Assembly: GCA_031291755.1 (NCBI GenBank) | Contig: JARLIK010000003.1 | Span: 1 to 64,000 of the forward strand | Source of the DNA: Acidocella sp. | Lineage (GTDB): Bacteria > Pseudomonadota > Alphaproteobacteria > Acetobacterales > Acetobacteraceae | Reading direction: 5' to 3' | DNA length: 64,000 nt | Translations under genes and position numbers: made by a program | Notes under the pieces: generated by a model | The model's database searches: none | The model's input: only the letters and a program-made list of their open reading frames with translations | What the model was told of the DNA's origin: nothing | Shown here: one piece after another, positions 1 through 7,176 of the stretch | How positions within the stretch are numbered: the first letter of the stretch is position 1 | Layout: each line of letters starts with the position of its first letter

Positions 1-363
1 CCCGGTGCCGGCGGCTCGCAGCGCCTCACCCGCGCGGTGGGCAAGGCCAAGGCCATGGACATGGTGCTCACCGCCCGCATGATGGACGCCACCGAAGCCG
101 AACGCGCCAGCCTGGTCAGCCGGGTGTTTCCCGCCGCCGAGTTGATCCCCGAAGCGCTGAAAATGGCTGAGAAAATCGCCAATCTTTCACCGGTCGCGGT
201 GGCGCTGGCCAAAAAAGCGGTGAATGCCGCGTTTGAGACCACTCTGGCGCAGGGTGTTGCGTATGAACGCGCCAGCTTCCTCGGCCTGTTCGGCACACCG
301 GACCAGAAGGAGGGCATGGCGGCGTTTATTGAAAAACGGAAGCCGGTATTCAGCCAGGGGTAA
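1..363 (+). CDS. Enoyl-CoA hydratase/isomerase, C-terminal part
   Basis: Frame 1 is open from the first base to the TAA at 361-363, so the gene starts upstream of the window and only about 120 C-terminal residues are present. The visible part begins with a PGAGGSQRL segment, which in crotonase-fold enzymes follows the catalytic-glutamate helix. It ends with [14 protein letters not shown], the usual end of enoyl-CoA hydratases, which add water to trans-2-enoyl-CoA in beta-oxidation and related acyl-CoA pathways. The visible part does not allow a choice between general, phenylacetate and short-chain types. It is followed by about 105 bases containing the promoter of the next gene. Confidence 0.9.
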   Translation, partial: PGAGGSQRLTRAVGKAKAMDMVLTARMMDATEAERASLVSRVFPAAELIPEALKMAEKIANLSPVAVALAKKAVNAAFETTLAQGVAYERASFLGLFGTPDQKEGMAAFIEKRKPVFSQG

Positions 364-415
364 AAATCCCCTTCCCCGTTATTCCCGCCTTAACTACGCC
401 CCATAATTCTCGGGC

Positions 416-446
416 TTGACTCTTTTGTTCCTTTTTTGTTCTCATG
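416..446 (+). promoter_or_regulatory. SOS promoter with LexA box (GTTC-N7-GTTC)
   Basis: GTTC at 427-430 and GTTC at 438-441 are separated by exactly seven bases (CTTTTTT), which is the LexA operator described for alphaproteobacteria. A TTGACT at 416-421 fits a -35 element, and the weak -10 candidates TTCTCA or TCTCAT lie at 439-445, so the box would sit inside the promoter and block it when LexA is bound. The ATG of the downstream polymerase is at 469, preceded by GAGGT at 454-458. The operator match is direct observation; LexA control is inferred from it and from the gene product. Confidence 0.75.
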
Positions 447-468
447 CATGGATGAGGTACACCCCACC

Positions 469-1722
469 ATGCGCAAAGCTGAAACCATTGAAAAACTGTA
501 TCTCGATTTTGACGGATTTTTTGCCTCCGTCATGCAACAGGCGATGCCTCACCTGCGAGGCCGTCCGGTTGGTGTCATCCCGTTCGAGACATCGGCGGCC
601 CGCTCAACCGTTGTTATTGCGTGTTCGAAGGAGGCCAAAGCCGCCGGGTGCAAGAATGTCATGCGGGTGCCGGATGTGCTCAAAATCTGCCCTGAAATCA
701 TGTTGGTCACCCAGCGCCCAGACCTCTTTCGCCGCGCCCATAACGCGCTGCTGAACGAGATTGCCTGTGAGATTCCAATTGAGACGGTAAAATCCATTGA
801 TGAGATGGCCTGCAAGCTCGACAAGGGCGATATTGCGGACCCGCAAGGGCTGGCGAAGCGGATCAAGGATCGCATCCTTCGCAACGTCGGCAATCAAATC
901 ACATGCTCGATTGGCTTTGCAGCTAACCGCCTGCTCGCGAAAATTGCCTGCAAAGTGGATAAACCCAACGGCGTGACAATCTGGCGCCCTGAGGACATGC
1001 CGCAGGTACTTTTCGTTTTACCGCTTGCGGACATCCCCGGTGTCGGAACGCGCATGGAGCGCCGTCTCAACCTCGCTGGCATCCACACGATCAGCGACCT
1101 CTGGCACACAGCGCCCAAGCATATGCGGGCTTTGTGGGGGAATGTGAATGGGGAACGCATGTGGTACGCCCTGCATGGTTACGACATTCAGGCCATGCCG
1201 ACAGCGCGTGGCATGTACGGCCACGGCCGGGTGTTGCCCCCTGATTGGCGCGATGCCACGCACGCTGAATCCTGCTCGCGTCTGTTGCTGACAAAGGCTG
1301 CACGACGGATGCGCCGCGATCAGTATTTTGCCTCTAAACTATGGCTTTGGCTGGATATCCGAGATGATTCCTGGTTCGGCCAGCATGATATTCCCTGCGT
1401 GCAAGATGATCAGGCTTGCCTGACGGCCCTCGCGGCCTTGTGGAAAAAAGCCCGCACCGGCATCTCGCCGCGAGCCGAGATTATCCGCGTCGGCGTGACG
1501 CTGAGTGATTTATCGCCCGCCGGTTCGCGGCAAATAGACATGCTGCTGAATGACGACACCGACCGCCAGAAGTTCGAGCGAATAACACGCGTTATGGATG
1601 GCCTGAACAGCAAGTTTGGCAAGCGCGTCCTGACACTTGGGCACTGGACGCCGCCACCAGGCGGCTATGCGGGGGGTAAAATCGCCTACAACCGTATCCC
1701 ATCAGCGGAGGATTTTTGGTGA
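469..1722 (+). CDS. dinB: Y-family DNA polymerase (DinB/Pol IV-like)
   Basis: This is a translesion polymerase that copies damaged templates with low fidelity. The start ATG at 469 is chosen because GAGGT lies at 454-458; an in-frame TTG at 436 falls inside the LexA box and is unlikely. The protein has 417 residues. The metal-binding DFD is at residues 13-15 and the second acidic motif SIDE at about 109-112. It continues with a helix-hairpin-helix stretch (LADIPGVGTRMERRL) and a little-finger-like C-terminal part. I do not see a clear QLxLF clamp-binding motif; the protein ends in AEDFW. It is the first gene of a two-gene unit and overlaps the next by four bases (GTGA). Assignment to the Y family is firm; the subfamily (classical DinB or an alphaproteobacterial side branch) is less sure. 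Confidence 0.88.
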   Translation: MRKAETIEKLYLDFDGFFASVMQQAMPHLRGRPVGVIPFETSAARSTVVIACSKEAKAAGCKNVMRVPDVLKICPEIMLVTQRPDLFRRAHNALLNEIACEIPIETVKSIDEMACKLDKGDIADPQGLAKRIKDRILRNVGNQITCSIGFAANRLLAKIACKVDKPNGVTIWRPEDMPQVLFVLPLADIPGVGTRMERRLNLAGIHTISDLWHTAPKHMRALWGNVNGERMWYALHGYDIQAMPTARGMYGHGRVLPPDWRDATHAESCSRLLLTKAARRMRRDQYFASKLWLWLDIRDDSWFGQHDIPCVQDDQACLTALAALWKKARTGISPRAEIIRVGVTLSDLSPAGSRQIDMLLNDDTDRQKFERITRVMDGLNSKFGKRVLTLGHWTPPPGGYAGGKIAYNRIPSAEDFW

Positions 1723-1973
1723 CCTGGCTAGAAGATACCAATCTCAGAGACTTGGACGACAGCGTGGTCATTGAAGCGACCTGTATGCGCTGCCTGCATG
1801 TTTGGCTGCAAAGCCCCGTCCAGCTTCTCATGAAGGTGGATCATCGCGACGTGTATCTCGATGAAGTCGCCAAGCACCTCGCCTGCCCACGCTCAGGCTG
1901 CCGCCATGTCGGCGTCAAACTGACCCTTATCAAAAATCAGGACACCAGCGGGTTTGTGGGCGGGATGCCGTGA
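1719..1973 (+). CDS. Small zinc-ribbon protein coupled to dinB
   Basis: This protein of about 84 residues has unknown function. The GTG start at 1719 overlaps the polymerase stop in a GTGA junction and has GGAGGA at 1706-1712 as ribosome binding site. Two cysteine pairs, CMRC near residue 22 and CPRSGC near residue 58, are spaced as in a four-cysteine zinc ribbon, and the C-terminus is TSGFVGGMP. There is no signal peptide or membrane segment. Translational coupling and the shared SOS promoter suggest that it acts with the polymerase, perhaps as a DNA- or protein-binding accessory, but this is inference. Four cysteines in under 90 residues and an intact frame argue against a chance ORF. Confidence 0.75.
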   Translation: MTWLEDTNLRDLDDSVVIEATCMRCLHVWLQSPVQLLMKVDHRDVYLDEVAKHLACPRSGCRHVGVKLTLIKNQDTSGFVGGMP

Positions 1974-1996
1974 TAGTAAGGCGGTAGCACCGGCCC

Positions 1997-2803
1997 TCAA
2001 ACCTTCAACGTCACACTCACCGGCACATGGTCAGAGGGCTGCACCCAGTCCCGCGCATCCACCAAAATTTTGTGGCTCACCAGCCCGCCCGCCAGATCAT
2101 CCGAAACCCATACATGATCCAGCCGCCGCCCGCGATTCGAGGCGCGCCAGTCGCGGTTGCGGTATGACCACCACGTATAAAGCTTCTCCTCGGGCGGCAC
2201 AAAATGCCGCAGCGCATCGGTAAAGCCCTCCGCCATCCAGGCCTTCAGGCCATTGGTTTCAACCGGCGTGTGGCTGACGATATCAAGCAACTGCTTGTGA
2301 TTCCAGACATCGTTCTCAAGCGGCGCAATATTCAAATCGCCCACCAACACGGCGCGATGCGGCGGATATTTGGCAAAATGCGCGCGGGCCTCGGCAATAA
2401 AATCCAACTTATGGCCAAATTTTACGTTCTGTTCGCGGTCAGGAATATCACCGCCCGCCGGCACGTAAAAATTATGAATAATCACCGGCGATGCACCAAT
2501 ATGGATTTGCGCTGACATGTGACGACAATCATTCTTCTCGCACCAATCTGGCGTGTCGGCCACCAAACTGAGTGGCAGCTTCGAGAAAATCGCCACGCCG
2601 TTATAGCTTTTCATGCCGCGCTTGAGCACATGGGGAAACCCGATGCTTTCACCAAGACTTTCAGGAAACGCCTCATCAGGCACCTTGGTTTCCTGCAAAC
2701 AAATCACATCAGGCCGCAACGCGCTAATTAGGGGCTCTAACAACCCCTGGCGCAGCCGCAGCGAGTTAATGTTCCAGGTCGCGATGGTGAGATTTTTTGT
2801 CAT
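1997..2803 (-). CDS. xthA: Exodeoxyribonuclease III
   Basis: This is the AP endonuclease/3'-5' exonuclease of base excision repair. Its 268 residues match the usual family length. Family motifs run in order: ATWNINSLR at the N-terminus, LQETK with the metal-binding glutamate near residue 37, YNGVAIFSK, the catalytic GDLNIAP region, a tryptophan-rich YTWWSYR segment, RLDHVWVS, and the terminal PSDHVPVSV with the catalytic Asp-His. It lies 31 bases after lolA on the same strand, probably in a marR-lolA-xthA transcript. A 6-bp inverted repeat (CGTGGT/ACCACG, 2806-2820) stands two bases before the ATG. Confidence 0.95.
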   Translation of the reverse strand: MTKNLTIATWNINSLRLRQGLLEPLISALRPDVICLQETKVPDEAFPESLGESIGFPHVLKRGMKSYNGVAIFSKLPLSLVADTPDWCEKNDCRHMSAQIHIGASPVIIHNFYVPAGGDIPDREQNVKFGHKLDFIAEARAHFAKYPPHRAVLVGDLNIAPLENDVWNHKQLLDIVSHTPVETNGLKAWMAEGFTDALRHFVPPEEKLYTWWSYRNRDWRASNRGRRLDHVWVSDDLAGGLVSHKILVDARDWVQPSDHVPVSVTLKV

Positions 2804-2805
2804 GG

Positions 2806-2820
2806 CGTGGTTTCACCACG
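2806..2820 (-). promoter_or_regulatory. Hairpin directly before the xthA start codon
   Basis: The mRNA-sense strand reads CGTGGT-GAA-ACCACG, a perfect 6-bp stem with a 3-base loop, ending two bases before the xthA ATG at 2803. No strong Shine-Dalgarno sequence is seen elsewhere upstream, so the hairpin covers the region where ribosomes must bind. It could make xthA translation depend on ribosomes arriving from lolA. The structure is seen; the role is inferred. Confidence 0.4.
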
Positions 2821-2834
2821 GCCACGCGGCGCGA

Positions 2835-3461
2835 TCAACCGCCCCCGGTCGTCGGCGACGGGGCTTGATAGGTAAACAGAGAATCCGGAAACGGCCCACC
2901 GGGAGCCACGTCATACAGGCTCACCCGCGTCTGGCGCTGTTGCGCGTCCATCACCACCCATTGCCGCAACTCCAGCGGGTTGGTGCCGAACACCAAGGTC
3001 AGGCTGCCTTCCTGCGGCTTGCCTGTGCGGATTAACGTAATATGCACCTCACCTGGCTCACGGTCGATATTGGTAACCGTGACATCGCCCGAGAGCACCA
3101 CATTGTTAGCCAGCAAAATGCCGAGCGGCGTGGAACTGAGCGGAATATTGGTGGTCTGCGCCAAATCAGGGTCGTGATAGACCAGCAACCCAAAACCGGC
3201 GACCAGCAATTGCTTGTCCGGCGGGTCGTATTGAAAGCGCATCTTGCCAGGGCGTTGCAGCCAGGCTTTGCCGGTGCGGGTTGAGCCATCAGCCGCCACC
3301 TGCAGAAAATTCGCGGTCAGCGCGGTCAGACCATTGAGATATGTCTGCACCTGATCAATTAAGGCTTGGTCAGCCGCGGTAGGTGCCGCCGCCCACGCAA
3401 AGCGAGCCGGCGCAGCAAACGCCGCGCCGGCTAACAGGCTTAGTACCAAGCGCCGATGCAT
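2835..3461 (-). CDS. lolA: Outer-membrane lipoprotein carrier protein LolA
   Basis: This is the periplasmic chaperone that takes lipoproteins from the LolCD(E) transporter to the outer membrane. The 208-residue protein begins with a signal peptide with two arginines (HRRLVLSLL) and a cleavable hydrophobic core, probably cut after FAWA near residue 25. The mature part has the LolA layout: an N-terminal helix with NGLTALTANFLQ, then G-K-A-W-L-Q-R-PGKMRFQYDPP and KQLLVAG, followed by antiparallel strands. The last dozen residues are proline/threonine/glycine rich. The inner-membrane partners lolC and lolD are also in this window near 21.9-23.8 kb. It is 11 bases after the marR stop, so co-transcription is likely. 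Confidence 0.9.
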   Translation of the reverse strand: MHRRLVLSLLAGAAFAAPARFAWAAAPTAADQALIDQVQTYLNGLTALTANFLQVAADGSTRTGKAWLQRPGKMRFQYDPPDKQLLVAGFGLLVYHDPDLAQTTNIPLSSTPLGILLANNVVLSGDVTVTNIDREPGEVHITLIRTGKPQEGSLTLVFGTNPLELRQWVVMDAQQRQTRVSLYDVAPGGPFPDSLFTYQAPSPTTGGG

Positions 3462-3472
3462 AGTCCGAAGAA

Positions 3473-3850
3473 TCAGGCAGCGGAACGGCGGCTGGCAGCT
3501 TCGGTCTTGTTCGCGGCAAAGGCCTCATTCATGATATGACGAGTCTCGCGCAGGAACGCGGCACCTTTCACGGTACGCTGCACCAGCACGCTGCGGCGGT
3601 CCGACGGGTCAACCTTGCGGCGGACGAAATCAAGCTCAGTCAACCGGTCAAGCGCACGGGTGATCGCCGGCTTCGAGACGTTCAAATCCTGCGCCAGGCC
3701 GCGCACCGTATGGCCGCCTTCATTCAGATAGCAGGTCAAAAACACACCAAGCTGTCGCGCCGACAAATCAACGCCATCCCGACGAACCAGAGACACGATT
3801 GTATCGCGAAGAATACCGACCAGCTGGTCGGACGAAAGTTGAGCCGCCAT
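3473..3850 (-). CDS. MarR-family regulator, LdtR-like
   Basis: A short winged-helix transcription factor of 125 residues from the ATG at 3850, which has a GGGAAAGGG-type ribosome site; a longer version from 3889 is possible. The central helix-turn-helix reads HTVRGLAQDLNVSKPAITRAL, followed by the wing with DPSDRRSVLVQ. The combination of LSARQ, HTVRGLA and the SDRRSVLVQRTVKG wing resembles LdtR, the alphaproteobacterial MarR protein known to control an L,D-transpeptidase in Liberibacter. It heads a likely operon with lolA and xthA, which suggests envelope-linked control. The name LdtR is by resemblance only. Confidence 0.8.
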   Translation of the reverse strand: MAAQLSSDQLVGILRDTIVSLVRRDGVDLSARQLGVFLTCYLNEGGHTVRGLAQDLNVSKPAITRALDRLTELDFVRRKVDPSDRRSVLVQRTVKGAAFLRETRHIMNEAFAANKTEAASRRSAA

Positions 3851-4130
3851 TTTATACCCTTTCCCACGTAAGGCTTTATCACAAGCCATCGTACCAAAAC
3901 CTGAAGATCATCAAACGAAATGAGCTTTTATGCGACCGGTGCGGCCAAACCTTCAAGTAGAAAAAATTACGCTTTAATGCGTACGGATGATTTATGATTT
4001 AATTATGACTTCGACAAGTCATCGAAACATGAAAACATTGCAATTTCATTTGGTAAATTTCGATTTAGCGCCGTAACATTGCTCACGATTTGGTGAAATC
4101 GAATTTTAACAATCAAAGATGTACCGTTTA
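3851..4130. promoter_or_regulatory. AT-rich intergenic region before the marR gene, with a palindrome
   Basis: These 280 bases are clearly more AT-rich than the genes around them and hold no convincing ORF. They contain the promoter of the marR-lolA-xthA unit and the downstream end of the aminopeptidase gene. A perfect 7-bp inverted repeat, ATGACTT-CGAC-AAGTCAT, lies at 4005-4022 and is a candidate operator (possibly for MarR autoregulation) or a hairpin. Several runs of A and T are present, but no -10/-35 pair stands out enough to assign. Confidence 0.4.
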
Positions 4131-5504
4131 TTAATCAGAATTAAAGTTTTCAATCGCGGAAAATAATGCACGCAAAGATTGCGCCTCGCCGCCTTCAGGT
4201 TTGCCAGGGCGCATCTGATCATTCCAGCAATACACATCAATATGCGCCCAGGCAATTTCCTTGGGCACAAAACGCTGCAAGAATAATGCCGCAACAATTG
4301 CTCCGGCGAAAGGTTTCGCCGAAACATTGTTCATATCAGCAACATTACTATCCAGCCAAGACTCATAGCCCGGCCATAAAGGCAGGCGCCACAACGGATC
4401 ATGCATGATTTCACCACCCGCCAGCAACGCTTTTGCCAATTTATCATTGTTACAAAACATTGCAGGCAAATCCGGCCCCAAGGCCACCCGCGCCGCACCA
4501 GTCAAAGTTGCAGCATCTATCAGCCAATCTGGCATCTCGGCCGCGGCTTCCGCCAGCAGATCACATAACACCAGCCGGCCTTCGGCATCGGTATTGCCAA
4601 CCTCCACGGTTTTACCGGCATGTGTTTGAAGCACATCAGAGGGGCGCATAGCGCGGCCCGAAATACTATTTTCCACACAACCAATTCGCACCTGCAACCG
4701 AATCGGCAGGTCACAGGCCATGACCAATTTCGCAAGACCCAGCAAAACTGCAGCGCCACCCATGTCTTTTTTCATTCGCAGCATGGCGGCGCTAGGCTTC
4801 ACATCGTAACCGCCGGTATCAAAGCACACGCCTTTGCCGCACAACGAAATCAACGGCGAAGCTGCTGTGGCTTTGCTGCCTGCCCATTCAAATCGCGCTA
4901 CCTGTCCGGGCCGCTCCGACCCTGCAGCCACCGCAGCGAGCGCAGGGTAGCGATTTTGTAATAGCGGACCCGCAATAATTTCTGCCTTCACGCCAAACGC
5001 TGCCGCCATCTGCGCGGCGGCGGCTGCCAACTCCTCCGGTCCCAGTAAATTCGGCGGGGTGTTGATCAGGTCGCGGGCAAAACAAACCGCCTCGGCCATC
5101 GCGATGCTGCGCGGGCTGACCCCCAACGGCGATAGCAAAGCCGGGCCGCGTTTGCGCGGTTTGAAATGCTCATAGGCGTAGGCGCCAAGCAGAAACCCCA
5201 GCGCCGCCTGCTCTGCATCAAAGTCACCGGGAACCAATTGCCACACGCTGCCCACCGGCAGAGCCGAGGCCAAATCGCCGAACACGTAGGGCCCTTGCTC
5301 ATCACCCAGGCCGAGTACAGCACCAACCAGCCCCGCCTCGCCAGTCAGCAGGCCAAGCTGGCGGGCCTTGCCCTCAAAATCATGCGCCCGCAGCGCCGCA
5401 GCCTGCAGCGCAGGTAAGCTGGACAAAAATGCCGCCAACCCCACCGGGCGGACCGCATACAGCGGTAACGCGCTCGCCTCATTCGCCGCCAGACCAAGCA
5501 TCAT
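4131..5504 (-). CDS. Leucyl aminopeptidase family protein (peptidase M17)
   Basis: This is a cytosolic di-metal exopeptidase that removes N-terminal residues from peptides. It has 457 residues, slightly shorter than Escherichia coli PepA (about 500). The C-terminal catalytic domain has the M17 signatures: GKGVCFDTGGYDVKP with the metal-binding aspartate and the lysine, then MKKDMGGAA with a second aspartate, and the family hallmark NTDAEGRL with metal-binding Asp and Glu and the catalytic Arg. DAATLTGAARVALG follows. The N-terminal 150 residues are alanine-rich and divergent, as is normal for the family. The alphaproteobacterial M17 group has several branches (PepA, PepB-like), so no symbol is given. 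It is an apparently independent gene. Confidence 0.92.
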   Translation of the reverse strand: MMLGLAANEASALPLYAVRPVGLAAFLSSLPALQAAALRAHDFEGKARQLGLLTGEAGLVGAVLGLGDEQGPYVFGDLASALPVGSVWQLVPGDFDAEQAALGFLLGAYAYEHFKPRKRGPALLSPLGVSPRSIAMAEAVCFARDLINTPPNLLGPEELAAAAAQMAAAFGVKAEIIAGPLLQNRYPALAAVAAGSERPGQVARFEWAGSKATAASPLISLCGKGVCFDTGGYDVKPSAAMLRMKKDMGGAAVLLGLAKLVMACDLPIRLQVRIGCVENSISGRAMRPSDVLQTHAGKTVEVGNTDAEGRLVLCDLLAEAAAEMPDWLIDAATLTGAARVALGPDLPAMFCNNDKLAKALLAGGEIMHDPLWRLPLWPGYESWLDSNVADMNNVSAKPFAGAIVAALFLQRFVPKEIAWAHIDVYCWNDQMRPGKPEGGEAQSLRALFSAIENFNSD

Positions 5505-5572
5505 GCGCCTCCTACAATGAAGGCGCGAATATCAACGAACCACCGATGCCGCGTCCAGTGCTGAAAGTAGTG

Positions 5573-5836
5573 TCAGCCAATCCGCTCCAGCTCAATCGCC
5601 GCCACCCGGCCCTCGCGCTGCTGCAGCGAGAATTTCACCTTCTCGCCCTCATTCAGCTTGCGCAGCCCGGCGCGTTGCACCGCACTGATATGGACAAAAA
5701 TATCCTCCCCGCCGGTCTCCGGGGCAATGAATCCATAGCCTTTACCAGGATTGAACCATTTCACAGTCCCAACCAAAGCACTCAGTCCGGTTGGGTCAGC
5801 TTGTACGTGATTAGTCTCGAGTTGTGCCGTTTCCAT
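5573..5836 (-). CDS. Cold-shock domain protein (CspA family)
   Basis: This is a small single-stranded nucleic-acid-binding protein of 87 residues from the ATG at 5836, which has AAGGTGG at 5842-5848 as ribosome site; a GTG at 5845 would overlap that site. The RNP1-like motif GKGYGFI and the RNP2-like DIFVHIS are both intact, with [15 protein letters not shown] before them. A 20-residue N-terminal tail precedes the cold-shock domain. The usual role is unwinding mRNA structure; whether this copy responds to cold cannot be told. It lies about 70 bases before the aminopeptidase gene on the same strand. Confidence 0.92.
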   Translation of the reverse strand: METAQLETNHVQADPTGLSALVGTVKWFNPGKGYGFIAPETGGEDIFVHISAVQRAGLRKLNEGEKVKFSLQQREGRVAAIELERIG

Positions 5837-6002
5837 ATGAACCACCTTTATTCGCCCATGATAGAGAGAGCGATGGCTTATTTTATTCCCGGCTTAATCT
5901 CCGGGCTTGAAACCTAAACCTTTAATGGCAAAAACGGCAAACAAAATTTCTCATGACACGATAAACCGGCCAGGATCACTGGCCAGCTTCTTCACTAAAT
6001 AG

Positions 6003-6452
6003 TCAGGCAGCATCCTCTCGGCGGTCGCGCACCCGCACATAGGCAATCGCGGCATGCTCCTCGCAGTACGGCTTACCCGCCGCGGCGCTGGCATTGCAGA
6101 AATGAAAGCTAGGTTTGCCCGGTTCACCGATCGGCCAGCAGCAAGGCGTCTCGCGTGAACTGCTTTTGGGCGGAGAAACCACCTGGCGCAACACTGGCAC
6201 CGGCGCTCCCAATGAAGCCGCCAACGGCGGCAGAGTCGGACCCTGGGTGCGGCGCGGTGTCGCTGCTCGCGGCGCGCCGTTTTCACCGGTACCACGGCGG
6301 ATTGGCGAAGGCCGGGGCGGCAGGTTCAGCCGATGTGCCTTACCCACCACCGCATTCTTTGAAATATTCAGCCGACGGCCGATTTCAGCAGTCGAAAGCC
6401 CCTCGGCCCAAAGCGCGCGTAGCTTCGCAATAATTTCTTCTGACCACTCCAT
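6003..6452 (-). CDS. gcrA: Cell-cycle regulator GcrA
   Basis: GcrA is a sigma-70-binding transcription factor of alphaproteobacteria that activates promoters carrying methylated GANTC sites. The 149-residue protein starts at the ATG at 6452 with GAGGAG upstream. The N-terminal DNA-binding domain is clear: MEWSEEIIAKLRALWAEGLS, TAEIGRRLNISKNAVVGKAHR, then LPPRPSPIR. A proline-rich linker of about 60 residues follows, and the sigma-binding C-terminal domain has C-W-P-I-GEPG, FCN and YCEEH, the conserved cysteines and histidine. Two GANTC sites lie in its own upstream region, fitting cell-cycle-linked control. Confidence 0.93.
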   Translation of the reverse strand: MEWSEEIIAKLRALWAEGLSTAEIGRRLNISKNAVVGKAHRLNLPPRPSPIRRGTGENGAPRAATPRRTQGPTLPPLAASLGAPVPVLRQVVSPPKSSSRETPCCWPIGEPGKPSFHFCNASAAAGKPYCEEHAAIAYVRVRDRREDAA

Positions 6453-6496
6453 ATCGTGGGTCTCCTCTGTATGACTACTACATACAGTAGAGAAGC

Positions 6497-6537
6497 GACT
6501 CGAAAACCTCAATATCTAGACAGGCCATTCCCGAGTC
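6497..6537 (-). promoter_or_regulatory. Two GANTC (CcrM) sites upstream of gcrA
   Basis: GACTC at 6497-6501 and GAGTC at 6533-6537 both match GANTC, the target of the cell-cycle DNA methyltransferase CcrM, and lie 45 and 81 bases upstream of the gcrA ATG. GcrA and CcrM are known to act through such sites in alphaproteobacteria. The sites are seen directly; a role in gcrA autoregulation is inferred. Confidence 0.45.
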
Positions 6538-6550
6538 TTTTCTGTGGACA

Positions 6551-6595
6551 ACTTATGCGACAGCCATAAAGAATGACCGTTGTATAAGTGTCATT
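6551..6595. repeat. Hairpin repeat, copy 1 (shared 20-bp core)
   Basis: The 20-mer GCCATAAAGAATGACCGTTG at 6563-6582 is repeated exactly, same orientation, at 6641-6660. In this copy the core is flanked by ACTTAT (6551-6556) and ATAAGT (6583-6588), which are inverted repeats. A further pair, AATGAC (6572-6577) and GTCATT (6590-6595), allows an alternative fold. The arms differ from copy 2 while the core is the same, so this is probably a small structured repeat rather than a plain duplication. Confidence 0.6.
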
Positions 6596-6630
6596 TTCGG
6601 TGCGCGGCCGCCCCACCAACCCCCGCGCAC

Positions 6631-6665
6631 AATACCAACGGCCATAAAGAATGACCGTTGGTATT
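6631..6665. repeat. Hairpin repeat, copy 2; possible 3' end of SH3 gene
   Basis: AATACCAACGG (6631-6641) and CCGTTGGTATT (6655-6665) form a perfect 11-bp stem around the 13-base loop CCATAAAGAATGA. The stem overlaps the stop codon of the SH3-domain gene (ends 6664), so it could act as its transcript end on the minus strand, although no long T-run follows. It shares the 20-bp core with the copy at 6551-6595. Confidence 0.65.
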
Positions 6666-7176
6666 ATTTCACCACCTCGCCTGGAAACGCGCCCCAGAAA
6701 TCCGCCCGGTTAAGATAGCCGGATTCTGAACCCACCGCGACCTTGCACCAGTCAGAAGCAGGCTCGCAATCCAGCAACACGCCGGAAACCCCGAAATCAA
6801 GCATCGCCACCATCCCCGACTCGGCAGCTTGTCCGGCGTGCAGGTCAGCTTTGGGGACTATGACAATAAACCCGCGGCGGGGACGGATGGTGGCCATATG
6901 CACCCAGCCGGTACCGCCATCCGGCGCCAATATCTGCCGCCAAACATCAAATTCCCCGATGATTTCCACCGGCAGGCCGTCGCGCTGGTAAACCCAGGTC
7001 ACGGGATACTGAAACCCCGGTCCGGCCCGGACATTCACCTTGTCAGTGCGCAACGACACAAAGCGCGGCACCGGCAGCTTGCTGACAATCCCCACCGCCG
7101 GACCAGGGCCAGTGCCTTCAGGCGCTGCCGTCCAACCCGCCAGCAGCAGCGCCAGTGCAAGCAGCCAGAGCCGCAT
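6664..7176 (-). CDS. Exported SH3-domain protein
   Basis: This 170-residue secreted or periplasmic protein starts at the ATG at 7176, which overlaps the moeB stop (TGATG). A hydrophobic signal sequence (LWLLALALLLAGW) is followed by a bacterial SH3 region with the typical VNVRAGPGFQYPVTWV and later GTGWVHMATIRPRR, then a second, weaker SH3-like repeat (VAMLDFGVSGVLLDCEPASDWCKV, GYLNRADFWG). Such proteins usually bind cell-wall peptides or act in envelope stress; no enzyme domain is present. It is widely conserved next to other genes in alphaproteobacteria but uncharacterised. Confidence 0.82.
   Translation of the reverse strand: MRLWLLALALLLAGWTAAPEGTGPGPAVGIVSKLPVPRFVSLRTDKVNVRAGPGFQYPVTWVYQRDGLPVEIIGEFDVWRQILAPDGGTGWVHMATIRPRRGFIVIVPKADLHAGQAAESGMVAMLDFGVSGVLLDCEPASDWCKVAVGSESGYLNRADFWGAFPGEVVK

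Noticed and set aside
436-468. Longer N-terminus of the polymerase from a TTG at 436
   Set aside because: The TTG lies inside the LexA box and would have no ribosome site; ATG 469 has one.
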